Shown piece by piece: positions 1-7,853 of a DNA stretch of 64,000 nucleotides. Where the stretch lies: the NCBI GenBank assembly GCA_016779985.1, contig JADHMP010000010.1, forward strand, positions 1 to 64,000, written 5' to 3'. This DNA is from JADHMP01 sp016779985 (lineage in GTDB: Bacteria; Bacteroidota; Bacteroidia; Flavobacteriales; Flavobacteriaceae). Position numbers and translations under genes: made by a program. Position 1 is the stretch's first letter. Each line of letters starts with the position of its first letter. The notes below the pieces were generated by a model. The model ran no database searches. It saw only the letters and a program-made list of their open reading frames with translations, and was not told the origin of the DNA.

Positions 1-333
1 GTCTTGCTCAACACCTTCTAAAGAATCAGTAATATTATCCACATCATCTCCAGTGGCTATATTGTCAGACGCTTCTGTGAGTGAGTCAATGGCTGCTTGG
101 ATTTCAGTTAGGCTTTCACCTAAGGCTGCATCTACCGTGCTTTTGATGCTACCTTGTAAGGATGCCACTGTGCTAGAGAGACTGGATAGGTCATTCTGAA
201 CTTGAGCCAAACCAGCTACTTGCGAAGAAAGTGCCGCAAGCTGGCCGTTCAAGTCATCAAATTGATCGTCGTAATTTTGACAACCTACTGCTGCGAGAGC
301 AATTGCCAAAAGAGGTAATAAACTTTTTTTCAT
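1..333 (-). CDS. Coiled-coil surface lipoprotein, N-terminal part (runs off window)
   Basis: The reverse-strand reading frame starts with ATG at 333 and runs off the left edge, so only 111 residues are visible. It opens with a lipoprotein signal, MKKSLLPLLAIALAAVGC, giving a lipidated Cys at residue 18 followed by QNYDDQFDD. What follows is Ala/Ser/Leu/Gln-rich with heptad-like spacing (AALSSQVAGLAQVQNDLSS, then SSTVASLQG), which suggests a long alpha-helical coiled coil. Proteins of this type in Flavobacteriia are often large cell-surface proteins with beta-rich C-terminal domains, but nothing here fixes a function. Upstream there is no Shine-Dalgarno, as is normal for the phylum. Export and lipidation are well supported; the role is unknown. 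Confidence 0.85.
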   Translation of the reverse strand, partial: MKKSLLPLLAIALAAVGCQNYDDQFDDLNGQLAALSSQVAGLAQVQNDLSSLSSTVASLQGSIKSTVDAALGESLTEIQAAIDSLTEASDNIATGDDVDNITDSLEGVEQD

Positions 334-384
334 GTTTGATAAGGGGTTAAAATTAAAATTAATTATGTTTAGTATATCCGTAAT

Positions 385-489
385 TTAGTCATAACCTGTT
401 ATAATAGCTATGCCAATAATCAATGTGAAACTTAAAAATAGGCCAGTAATTAAACCCGCCGCAACTATCATATTTTCTTTGGTAATCAT
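385..489 (-). CDS. Predicted 34-residue single-pass membrane peptide
   Basis: A short reverse-strand frame, ATG at 489 to TAA at 385, encodes 34 residues: a short polar start (MITKENM), one hydrophobic helix of about 24 residues (IVAAGLITGLF then LSFTLIIGIAIIT), and the end GYD. The Gly/Ala-xxx-Gly spacing in the helix is typical of packing membrane helices. It lies between the coiled-coil lipoprotein and the broken glycosidase gene, all on the same strand. No homologue is recognised. Coding potential at this length cannot be proven from sequence alone, but an uninterrupted, strongly hydrophobic helix with charged residues before it is unlikely to be accidental in such AT-rich DNA. Confidence 0.4.
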   Translation of the reverse strand: MITKENMIVAAGLITGLFLSFTLIIGIAIITGYD

Positions 490-596
490 AACTAATAATT
501 TAAATTAAAAAAAGGTTCTTAACAGCAGATTATATCCACTGAAAACTAATGAGTTTCCTAAAGGAAAATCAATAGACGATATAAAGCCTTCCATGT

Positions 597-1055
597 TTAG
601 ACATTATAGTATTTCAAGTCAGTATTGCCATAATAACTTATTATAATTCCATCAAACCCTGAAAGCTTCATCATTAACATGGAATACTCAACATAATTTT
701 TATTTGTGCTATCATAGACACCAACTAGTGGGTAATAATAAGAGGCTATATCCCTTTTTCCGTTTATTATATTATCTGTGTTATTATGTGGCCAAGTCCA
801 ATGACCTCCCCAATACCCTGAAATGTCTTTGGACTGGTAAAAAGGCTTATAGTTTGCAAATGAAGGAGTAGTAATTTCTTTTTTTAAAGGTATTGGGTTC
901 AATTCAATCACTTCGTAAGAATCGTCAACTATAAAAATAGTATCTCTAACTTTTACTGTTATTATTTTTTCTTCAGACTGCTCTATTATAATATCACCAT
1001 CTTTACAACAATTAAATAGATAAAATAGGATTAGGGGTAAAAGTAATTTTCTCAT
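597..1055 (-). pseudogene. Truncated glycoside hydrolase (GH71/GH99-like), lipoprotein-type N-terminus
   Basis: The frame starts at 1055 with a hydrophobic signal (MRKLLLPLILFYLFNCC), so the product is exported and may be lipidated. The last 70 residues resemble the beginning of the GH71/GH99-like (endo-alpha-mannosidase type) barrel: GHWTWPHNN, then ASYYYPLVGVYDS, YSMLMMKLSGFDGIIISYYG, matching the family pattern of a path to a pentose-binding Tyr-Tyr-Pro strand and a D-G-[VI]-[IV]-x-x-[WY]-[YF]-G strand. The frame then stops at residue 152, where a full enzyme would continue for about 250 residues and contain its catalytic acids. No continuation is seen in another frame, so this is a deletion remnant rather than a simple frameshift. 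Family assignment is by eye. Confidence 0.5.
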
Positions 1056-1139
1056 AAGTAGGGTATTTAGGGGTTAAGAGAAGCTAAATCATTATTTTTA
1101 AAAAACTAATTTTTAAGTTATCAAAATATAAAAATCCTA

Positions 1140-3047
1140 TTATTTTAAACTTCCAACACTTCCTTTCAAATACTGATCTAGAAATGTTTTGATTTGGCCA
1201 TAACCAGCAATCTGGTTTTCTTTTTTTCTAAAGCCATGCCCTTCATCATCAAAAACTACATATTCAACAGGAACATCATTGGCTTTGACTCCTTCAACAA
1301 TTTCATCTGATTCTATTTGTAGCACCCGAACATCATTTGCTCCCTGTAATACCATCAGTGGCTTGGTTACATTTTTTGTGTGAAAAAGAGGTGAAATATT
1401 GTACAGTCGAATAGAATCTTTGGTAAACGGATCACCCATTTCATCATAAAGCGCTTTTTTATAACTTTCCCAGTAGGGGGGGATAGATTTTAGGGTTCGT
1501 AACCAATTAGTGACTCCAAAAATATTAACCCCTACATCAAATGCATCAGGCTCAAAAGAAAGTGCGGCCATAACCATATAGCCGCCATAAGACCCGCCAA
1601 TAATGCCTACTTTGTCCATATCAATCACTCCTGTTGAGCCAAAAAAGTCTTTACCCGCCACACAGTCCTTAAGATCTTTATCACCATGATTTTGATCATC
1701 CATATGATTGAATGCCTTGCCATAGCCGCTACTCCCTCGATTGTTTACTGCAAGAAGGGCATATCCGTGATTGACTAAATATTGAATCAATTCAAAATTA
1801 TTAAGGCGTGATTGACCACCAGGGCCGCCATGCACCCAAACAAGTCCAGGCACTTTGTTTTTTGTACTGGCTTGTTTCGGTTGATAATAAATGGCTGGAA
1901 TCTCAAGGCCATCAAATGATTTGTAACGCACCACTTGCCCTTCTACCAAATCAGTAGCATCAATTTCTGGGTTGAGCGTATTGGTTAGTTTCTTTAGTTC
2001 ATTCGTTTCGAAATTATAGATATATATGTTGCTTGGAGTGGAGGAGGTACTTACCATTAGCCGCGCAAGTTTTTCATTTTTAGAAATGTTCACAGATGTA
2101 ATACTACCTCCTGCTATTTCGGGCAGTTGAACTTTTTGACCTGTTTCTTGATTGATTACCTTGACCACCGTTTTGGCATCTTCGTTGATACCTATAACTC
2201 TATATTTTTCACTCCATGAATCATAGGCATACCAAACATCCCAGTTGGTTTCAAAAACTTTTTCTACTGCTCCAGTGTTAAGATTCCGTTTGGCTAAGTA
2301 CACAAAATCAGAACCTTCATCCGTGGTGTAATATAGATTGGCATTGTCTAAACTAAAAAATTGAGGAGAATAGGTAGCATCTCCTTTATGTTCGGAGATA
2401 TCCGTTTTTTCACCAGTTTCTTTATTGAATAGAAACATCTTTCCGTCTGCACTGGTTATGGCTTGTGTTATGGCAAAAAACTTTTCATTTGGTGAAATGG
2501 CACCAACATCGAGACCGTCGTTGTTTTGATAAATCAATTCACTTGATGGCATTTCGTCATCGACTGAAGCAATGGCTAGTTTGTAAATATCCATGAAGTT
2601 TGGGTCGCGTTTATTATTCATTAAATACATTTTTTGCTCATCATGACTCCAGCCCCAAAAAGCATTCCGAACGCCTTCTCCTGGGGTTAAGTTTTTAGTG
2701 TTTCCCTCTGGAGACATCATAAAGACACTATAATTTTCATTGCCACCTTGGTCAAAGGTGTAAATAAAACGATCATCATTTGGAAAATAGCTTTGAGCAA
2801 AATAGGATTCCTCTGTTGAATTTGTTAATTGTGTTTTTTCGCCAGAAGCAATGTCAATAGTGTATACATTATAAATACCAGAGGCATTACTACTCACCAG
2901 TAGCTTTGATTCATCAGGAGAAAATGATCCTCCTCCAATGCTGATATTTTTATAAAATTGATCAATTGTGTATGTTGAAATTTCTTTTTTCGAATTTTCA
3001 CATTGAATAAAGAGAATAATGAATGTGAGGCAGGCAATTTTTTTCAT
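1140..3047 (-). CDS. S9 family prolyl oligopeptidase-type peptidase, exported
   Basis: A 635-residue serine peptidase of the prolyl oligopeptidase/acylaminoacyl-peptidase family. The first ~360 residues after the signal form a beta-propeller-like region with TolB/WD40-type strands (SPDESKLLVSSN, FSLDNANLYYTTDEGSD). The C-terminal alpha/beta hydrolase carries PGLVWVHGGPGG (oxyanion loop), the nucleophile in GIIGGSYGGYMVM, the Asp in GANDVRV and the His in DEGHGF, so the triad is complete. The start at 3047 is chosen because it gives MKKIACLTFIILFIQC, a lipoprotein-like signal with Cys at 17; the open frame extends 28 codons upstream but that part is implausible. It probably trims peptides in the periplasm or at the outer membrane. 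It stands alone on the strand. Confidence 0.92.
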   Translation of the reverse strand: MKKIACLTFIILFIQCENSKKEISTYTIDQFYKNISIGGGSFSPDESKLLVSSNASGIYNVYTIDIASGEKTQLTNSTEESYFAQSYFPNDDRFIYTFDQGGNENYSVFMMSPEGNTKNLTPGEGVRNAFWGWSHDEQKMYLMNNKRDPNFMDIYKLAIASVDDEMPSSELIYQNNDGLDVGAISPNEKFFAITQAITSADGKMFLFNKETGEKTDISEHKGDATYSPQFFSLDNANLYYTTDEGSDFVYLAKRNLNTGAVEKVFETNWDVWYAYDSWSEKYRVIGINEDAKTVVKVINQETGQKVQLPEIAGGSITSVNISKNEKLARLMVSTSSTPSNIYIYNFETNELKKLTNTLNPEIDATDLVEGQVVRYKSFDGLEIPAIYYQPKQASTKNKVPGLVWVHGGPGGQSRLNNFELIQYLVNHGYALLAVNNRGSSGYGKAFNHMDDQNHGDKDLKDCVAGKDFFGSTGVIDMDKVGIIGGSYGGYMVMAALSFEPDAFDVGVNIFGVTNWLRTLKSIPPYWESYKKALYDEMGDPFTKDSIRLYNISPLFHTKNVTKPLMVLQGANDVRVLQIESDEIVEGVKANDVPVEYVVFDDEGHGFRKKENQIAGYGQIKTFLDQYLKGSVGSLK

Positions 3048-3212
3048 GGGGTTAATTGTTTGTGAAATTTTATTTAAAAAAAATATTAATTGCAAAAATT
3101 TTTGACGCAAGTAAGAGAAAAAAAATATCAATTATTCATTTCAGGGGCATTTAATGTCGATTTGCATTAGCAAAAATATAAAAAAAAATAATCTTTAAAA
3201 AGACAAATTGTT

Positions 3213-4601
3213 TTATAAATGAATCACTTCATCATAGGCATCAGCTACCGCTTCCATAACCGCTTCACTCATGGTGGGGTGGGGGTGCACTGCCTTCAAC
3301 ACCTCATGTCCTGTAGTTTCGAGCTTTCGACCTAATACCGCCTCAGCTATCATATCGGTCACACCAGCACCAATCATATGACACCCTAGCCATTCTCCGT
3401 ATTTGGCATCAAAAATCACTTTCACAAAACCTTCAGAATGACCACCTGCTTGCGCTTTACCCGATGCAGAAAAGGGAAATTTACCTACTCTTATATCATA
3501 CCCTTTATCTAGTGCTTGAGCCTCTGTGAGTCCAACAGATGCTATTTCTGGAGCACAATAAGTACATCCAGGAATATTGCCATAATCGAGTGGTTCTACA
3601 TGCTGTCCTGCAATTTTTTCTACACACAAAATTCCTTCAGCTGAAGCTACATGGGCGAGTGCTTGTCCACTTGTTACATCACCAATAGCGTAATAGCCAG
3701 GCATATTAGTTTGGTAAAAGTCATTAACCAAAATTTTATCTCGATCAGTAACAATTCCTACTTCTTCCAATCCAAGATTTTCAATATTGGTTTTGATCCC
3801 TACAGCTGAGAGTACAATATCAGCTTGTAGCGTCTCTTCTCCCTTGGCCGTTTTTACAGTGGCAGTTACTCCTTTTCCTTTCGTATCAACTCCGGTTACT
3901 TCTGCACCAGTCATTATATTTATTCCACTTTTCTTAAAGGAACGCTCGAGTTGTTTTGAAATCTCTTCGTCTTCAACGGGAACAATTCGATCAACATATT
4001 CCACTATAGTGACTTCAGTTCCCATTGCATTGTAGAAATAGGCAAATTCAATACCAATGGCTCCAGAACCAACAACAATAATTTTTTTGGGTTGTTTGGG
4101 CAGTGTCATTGCCTCTCTATATCCAATAACTTTTTTGCCATCTTGTGGAAGGTTTGGCAATTCTCTAGAACGGGCTCCAGTGGCGATAATAAAGTGTTTA
4201 GCTTCATATTCTTTGGTTTCCTCTTTGAGAGTAACACTCACTTTTTTTCCAGCTAAAATTTTTCCAAAACCTGTAAGAACGTCAATTTTATTTTTTTTCA
4301 TTAAGAATTGAACTCCTTTGCTCATTCCTTCAGCCACGTTTCTACTTCGATTTACAACAGCATTAAAATCTTTGTCATATTCTTTTATGCTCAGACCATA
4401 GTCACCAGCATGTTTGAGGTAGTCAAAAACTTGTGCTGATTTTAAGAGTGCTTTGGTTGGAATACAGCCCCAATTGAGGCACACACCGCCCAAACTTTCT
4501 TTTTCAACAATAGCTGTTTTAAAACCTAATTGTGAGGCTCTAATAGCGGTCACATAACCTCCTGGGCCACTGCCAACCACAATAATATCATATGTCGTCA
4601 T
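3213..4601 (-). CDS. lpdA: Dihydrolipoyl dehydrogenase (E3)
   Basis: A 462-residue flavoprotein that reoxidises dihydrolipoamide for the 2-oxoacid dehydrogenase complexes and the glycine cleavage system. Visible marks: FAD-binding VVGSGPGGYVTAIRA at the N-terminus, the redox-active disulfide in GGVCLNWGCIPTKAL, NAD-binding VVGSGAIGIEFAYF, a second FAD contact YAIGDVTSG, and the catalytic His-Glu motif HPHPTMSEA near the end. Length is normal for the family. A -7 element lies 23 bases upstream, which supports the start at 4601. It is a single transcription unit here; the partner complexes are not in the window, although gcvT, another user of this enzyme, lies at 32.1 kb. Confidence 0.97.
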   Translation of the reverse strand: MTTYDIIVVGSGPGGYVTAIRASQLGFKTAIVEKESLGGVCLNWGCIPTKALLKSAQVFDYLKHAGDYGLSIKEYDKDFNAVVNRSRNVAEGMSKGVQFLMKKNKIDVLTGFGKILAGKKVSVTLKEETKEYEAKHFIIATGARSRELPNLPQDGKKVIGYREAMTLPKQPKKIIVVGSGAIGIEFAYFYNAMGTEVTIVEYVDRIVPVEDEEISKQLERSFKKSGINIMTGAEVTGVDTKGKGVTATVKTAKGEETLQADIVLSAVGIKTNIENLGLEEVGIVTDRDKILVNDFYQTNMPGYYAIGDVTSGQALAHVASAEGILCVEKIAGQHVEPLDYGNIPGCTYCAPEIASVGLTEAQALDKGYDIRVGKFPFSASGKAQAGGHSEGFVKVIFDAKYGEWLGCHMIGAGVTDMIAEAVLGRKLETTGHEVLKAVHPHPTMSEAVMEAVADAYDEVIHL

Positions 4602-4623
4602 TTGAAAGGGTTTAAATTCGGTA

Positions 4624-4631
4624 CAAAGTTA
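4624..4631 (-). promoter_or_regulatory. Putative -7 element for lpdA
   Basis: On the reverse strand this reads TAACTTTG, an exact match to the Bacteroidota -7 consensus TAnnTTTG, with the lpdA start about 22 bases downstream. A clear TTG at the -33 position is not seen, so the promoter is only half matched. Confidence 0.45.
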
Positions 4632-4652
4632 CAAAACTGAAAAGTTTCCTGA

Positions 4653-5060
4653 TTATTTTTCTTTGGAAACAAAATCAACACTGGCTGAATTAACACAATA
4701 GCGTTCTCCAGTGGGCGTTGGACCATCTGAAAAAACATGTCCTTGATGTCCACCACATTGAGAACAAACAATTTCTGTTCGAATCATCCCATTAGAGGTA
4801 TCCCGAATTGCTTCTAAAGCTCCAGGTATTGCTGCGTCAAAACTGGGCCAACCGCAATTGCTTTTAAATTTTTGAGAAGCTGAGAAAAGAGCTTGTCCAC
4901 ACCCCTTACATTGATAGGTGCCCTCTTCAAAATGAAGATTATATTTGCCTGTATGAGGATATTCTGTTCCTTTTTCTCTTAAAATTCTGTAGCTTTCACT
5001 ATCTAGTTTTTCACGCCACTCGCTGTCTGATTTTTGAATAGGGAAATTATTCTTTGACAT
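4653..5060 (-). CDS. msrB: Peptide-methionine (R)-S-oxide reductase, cytosolic form
   Basis: A 135-residue MsrB that reduces the R-epimer of methionine sulfoxide in proteins. It has the two zinc-binding CxxC pairs (CKGCGQALF and CSQCGGHQGHVF), the conserved SNCGWPSF loop, and the catalytic Cys in RYCVNSASVDF. No signal peptide is present, so it acts in the cytoplasm. Its start codon lies inside the end of the upstream paralogue (14-base overlap), which indicates translational coupling in a two-gene operon. A residue in the second position before GWPSF is Cys (NCGWPSF), a common resolving-cysteine position in this family. Assignment is secure. Confidence 0.96.
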   Translation of the reverse strand: MSKNNFPIQKSDSEWREKLDSESYRILREKGTEYPHTGKYNLHFEEGTYQCKGCGQALFSASQKFKSNCGWPSFDAAIPGALEAIRDTSNGMIRTEIVCSQCGGHQGHVFSDGPTPTGERYCVNSASVDFVSKEK

Positions 5061-5538
5061 CTTCTTTGGGTATAAATGCTAATGCAGCTGAGTTAATACA
5101 ATGTCTTTTTCCAGTGGTGTTTCTAGGACCATCTTCAAACATATGGCCTAGATGGCCGCCACACATCTTGCACTTCAATTCTGTGCGTGCATAGCCGATC
5201 TTATAGTCTACATCATATTCTATATTTTCATCAATCCCCCGATCAAAAGAAGGCCATCCACTTTTAGAATCATACTTATAGGTTGATTCATAGAGTGGCG
5301 TTTGACATCCTGCACAAACATAGAGTCCCTCTTCATAAAATTTATTCAAAGGACCCGAAAAAGCACGTTCTGTCCCAGCTTCTCGAAGCACATAAAAGCC
5401 CATGTCAGAAAGTGTTGCTTTCCACTCCACTTCAGATTTAGTTATGGGATAAACTCTAGATTCTTTAGTCTTTTTTTGAGCATTGGAGTGACACCCCATT
5501 AGAAGTATCGGGAGCACTAAATACAAATACTTTTTCAT
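5047..5538 (-). CDS. msrB: Peptide-methionine (R)-S-oxide reductase, exported lipoprotein form
   Basis: A second MsrB of 163 residues, beginning MKKYLYLVLPILLMGC with a clean lipobox LMGC, so it is an envelope lipoprotein repairing oxidised methionine outside the cytoplasm. Zinc pairs CAGCQTPLY and CKMCGGHLGHMF and the catalytic Cys in RHCINSAALAF are present; the GWPSF loop is kept (SKSGWPSF), but the residue before Gly is Ser instead of the Cys seen in the cytosolic paralogue, so the resolving chemistry may differ. An in-frame ATG at 5556 is rejected as start because it lies inside the predicted -7 box. Electron donors for the periplasmic form are not visible nearby. Confidence 0.94.
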   Translation of the reverse strand: MKKYLYLVLPILLMGCHSNAQKKTKESRVYPITKSEVEWKATLSDMGFYVLREAGTERAFSGPLNKFYEEGLYVCAGCQTPLYESTYKYDSKSGWPSFDRGIDENIEYDVDYKIGYARTELKCKMCGGHLGHMFEDGPRNTTGKRHCINSAALAFIPKEDVKE

Positions 5539-5553
5539 TCTCTCATTTTTTTC

Positions 5554-5583
5554 CAAATGTAAATAACTTTTATGCTATTTCAA
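5554..5583 (-). promoter_or_regulatory. Promoter of the msrB pair
   Basis: On the reverse strand: TTG (5583-5581), a 19-base spacer, then TACATTTG (5561-5554). This is a full match to the Bacteroidota vegetative promoter. Transcription would begin near 5547, leaving a very short leader before the ATG at 5538 and excluding the upstream ATG at 5556. Confidence 0.7.
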
Positions 5584-5668
5584 TTATTCTAGGTTATAGT
5601 AATTATTGACAATGGTTGGTTTTTTTGAAAACAAATTGAATATCTTTAGGGCAATAAACCCCCAAATC

Positions 5669-6427
5669 ATGAAATTCACTACCTTATATTTTTTCTTATT
5701 TCTTATCATTTTTGCAGCCTGTAAAACCAATCAGCTTACAGGAAACAAATCCTATAACTTTATCTCCAATAAACAATTGTTTCCTATGGCTTTTGACCAA
5801 TATGATACTTTTCTAAAAGATCATGAAGTCATCACAAACACAAGGGAAAGTGAACAAATTAAAACCATAGGAAAACGAATAGCTGCCGCTGCTCAAAAGT
5901 ATTTTGACTATAAAGGAGCTCCTGATTTTTTGAAGGACTATGCTTGGGAATATAATTTAGTTAAGGATGAATTAGTAAATGCATGGTGCATGCCAGGAGG
6001 AAAAATTGTTTTTTATACAGGAATTCTACCCATTGCTCAAAATGCAGATGGAGTAGCAGTAATTATGGGACATGAAGTAGCTCATGCTTTGGCAGAACAT
6101 GGAGGTCAAAGAATGTCAGCAGGACTAACACAACAAGGATTGGGATTGCTTTTAAACAAAACAACAGAAAAACAACCTGAAAAAAAACGTAAAGCAATTC
6201 TTGCTGCTTATGGCGTTGGAGCCACTGTGGGTGTAATGCTCCCCTTTAGTAGAAAGCATGAAACAGAAGCTGATAAAATAGGCCTAGAATTAGCCGCCAT
6301 TGCTGGATATGATGTGTCAGAAGCTCCAAAATTATGGAAAAGAATGCAAGAGCTGGGTGGACCAAAAAAACCAGAAATTTTGAGTACTCATCCAGCCAAT
6401 CAAACCCGTATTGATAATCTAACCTAA
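5669..6427 (+). CDS. M48 family metalloprotease, lipoprotein (possibly C-terminally truncated)
   Basis: A 252-residue zinc protease of the M48 (HtpX/Oma1/BepA-like) family. The start at 5669 gives MKFTTLYFFLFLIIFAAC, a lipoprotein signal with lipobox FAAC; the frame is open 21 codons further upstream but without a signal-like sequence. The active site is GHEVAHALAEH (zinc ligands His135 and His139, catalytic Glu136) with the third ligand in KHETEADKIG. After LSTHPANQTRIDNLT the frame ends at TAA. The 17 codons that follow in the same frame look like the family's usual ending, so the stop may have arisen recently. The catalytic core is complete. Role: turnover of damaged envelope or outer-membrane proteins, by family. 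Confidence 0.9.
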   Translation: MKFTTLYFFLFLIIFAACKTNQLTGNKSYNFISNKQLFPMAFDQYDTFLKDHEVITNTRESEQIKTIGKRIAAAAQKYFDYKGAPDFLKDYAWEYNLVKDELVNAWCMPGGKIVFYTGILPIAQNADGVAVIMGHEVAHALAEHGGQRMSAGLTQQGLGLLLNKTTEKQPEKKRKAILAAYGVGATVGVMLPFSRKHETEADKIGLELAAIAGYDVSEAPKLWKRMQELGGPKKPEILSTHPANQTRIDNLT

Positions 6428-6481
6428 TGGGGGCCCAGTGCTATTGCACTTGCCAAAAAAATCAACCAAAAAGAACCCTAA
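6428..6481 (+). other. In-frame C-terminal tail behind the M48 stop codon
   Basis: Directly after the TAA of the M48 gene, the same frame reads WGPSAIALAKKINQKEP and then TAA. The context NLT-[stop]-WGPSAIALAKK resembles the normal M48 ending in this lineage (N-L-x-x-W-x-P-x-A), with the stop in place of one codon. It is either a nonsense mutation, a sequencing error or a readthrough site. Confidence 0.5.
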
Positions 6482-6521
6482 GTGTTCTAGAATCCCTATT
6501 TTGTGGGTCTAAACTATATGA

Positions 6522-7853
6522 ATGTTTACTCTCAAAACTCCCCTTAAAAAGGGAAGTGAAAAACTTATAAATGCTTGGGCATTTTACGATTGGGCCAACT
6601 CTGTTTATTCACTTGTTATCTCCTCAGCGATTTTTCCAATTTATTACGGGGCACTTTTTGCCGATAATAATATTGTTAATATTTTGGGATATGAAGTAAA
6701 AAATACAGCCATGATCAGTTTTGTTATGGCTGCAGCTTTTACGGTAGTCGCTTTTATGTCTCCCTTACTTTCAGGTATAGCCGATTATATTGGAAATAAA
6801 AAACGATTCATGAAAATCTTTGTTTACATGGGTTCATTATCATGTATTGGTCTTTATTGGTTCGATTTAGAGACACTTTATTTAGGATATTTTTTCTATT
6901 TCCTTGCTATGATAGGGTTATGGGCTAGTCTTGTATTTTACAATTCCTATTTGCCTGATATTGCTTTTCCAGAACAACAAGACAGAGCCAGTGCTAAAGG
7001 CTTTTCTTTGGGTTATGTCGGGAGCGTATTATTGCTTTTATTCAACTTGGCAATGGTGATGAAACCACAATGGTTTGGAATCGGCGGTACGCCTAGTGAA
7101 GCCGCAATGACTGCGATGAAGTATTCCTTTATTACCGTTGGCGTTTGGTGGTCATTGTTCAGTCAGTTTTCTTTTTACTTTTTACCCAAGTGTAATCATG
7201 AAGTTCAGGTGACACGAGACATTTTTTGGAATGGCTTCAGAGAACTTCGTTCGGTTTGGCACCAACTCAAGCAATTAAAAAGACTAAAACGGTTTTTGCC
7301 TGCTTTTTTTCTGTATAGTATGGCTTTACAAACAGTGCTTCTTGTGGCAGCATATTTTGGAGAAGAAGAAATCGCTTGGGCGAATAGTGCTGAAAAAACA
7401 TCAGGCTTAATCATCAGTATTTTACTTATCCAGCTAGTTGGAATATTAGGGGCTATTCTCACAGCACGGGCTTCAAAGCGTTTTGGAAATATTATCACTT
7501 TGGTTGTGATTAATTTTATTTGGGCAGGCCTGTGTTGTTATGCTTATTATATTCAAAAACCAATGCAATTTTATGCCGTTGCAGGACTTGTAGGCATGGT
7601 GATGGGTGGTTTGCAATCGCTTTCACGCTCCACCTATTCAAAATTACTTCCTGTCACTCAAGATACCACCTCTTTTTTTAGCTTCTATGATGTCACAGAA
7701 AAAGTAGGGATCATCATCGGAATGCTCTTTTTTGGTGTGATAGATCAAATCACAGGAAGTATGCGTAATTCCATTTTATTTTTTATGCTCTTTTTTATTT
7801 TGGGAGCCGTTATGCTGACACGCGTAAAAACAAAAAAAATGGCTAATCTTTAA
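6522..7853 (+). CDS. UMF1 family MFS transporter (Atg22-like)
   Basis: A 443-residue integral membrane protein with about 12 predicted helices. The N-terminal signature NAWAFYDWANSVYSLVISS is characteristic of the UMF1 family of the major facilitator superfamily, related to the yeast vacuolar effluxer Atg22; further support is the charged loop ADYIGNKKRFMK after helix 2 and MGGLQSLSRSTYSKLLP in the C-terminal half. Substrate is unknown for the bacterial members; amino acid or organic solute efflux is the usual guess. The start at 6522 fits the family's short N-terminus. It converges on the GIN-domain gene and their ends overlap by 11 bases. Confidence 0.9.
   Translation: MFTLKTPLKKGSEKLINAWAFYDWANSVYSLVISSAIFPIYYGALFADNNIVNILGYEVKNTAMISFVMAAAFTVVAFMSPLLSGIADYIGNKKRFMKIFVYMGSLSCIGLYWFDLETLYLGYFFYFLAMIGLWASLVFYNSYLPDIAFPEQQDRASAKGFSLGYVGSVLLLLFNLAMVMKPQWFGIGGTPSEAAMTAMKYSFITVGVWWSLFSQFSFYFLPKCNHEVQVTRDIFWNGFRELRSVWHQLKQLKRLKRFLPAFFLYSMALQTVLLVAAYFGEEEIAWANSAEKTSGLIISILLIQLVGILGAILTARASKRFGNIITLVVINFIWAGLCCYAYYIQKPMQFYAVAGLVGMVMGGLQSLSRSTYSKLLPVTQDTTSFFSFYDVTEKVGIIIGMLFFGVIDQITGSMRNSILFFMLFFILGAVMLTRVKTKKMANL

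Noticed and set aside
505..594. 29-codon frame ending in an outer-membrane-like strand as an independent gene
   Set aside because: Too short for a membrane barrel and without a signal; kept only as part of the decayed-locus observation.
5047..5556. Upstream ATG at 5556 as start of the lipoprotein MsrB
   Set aside because: It lies inside the -7 promoter element and adds a charged stretch before the signal peptide.
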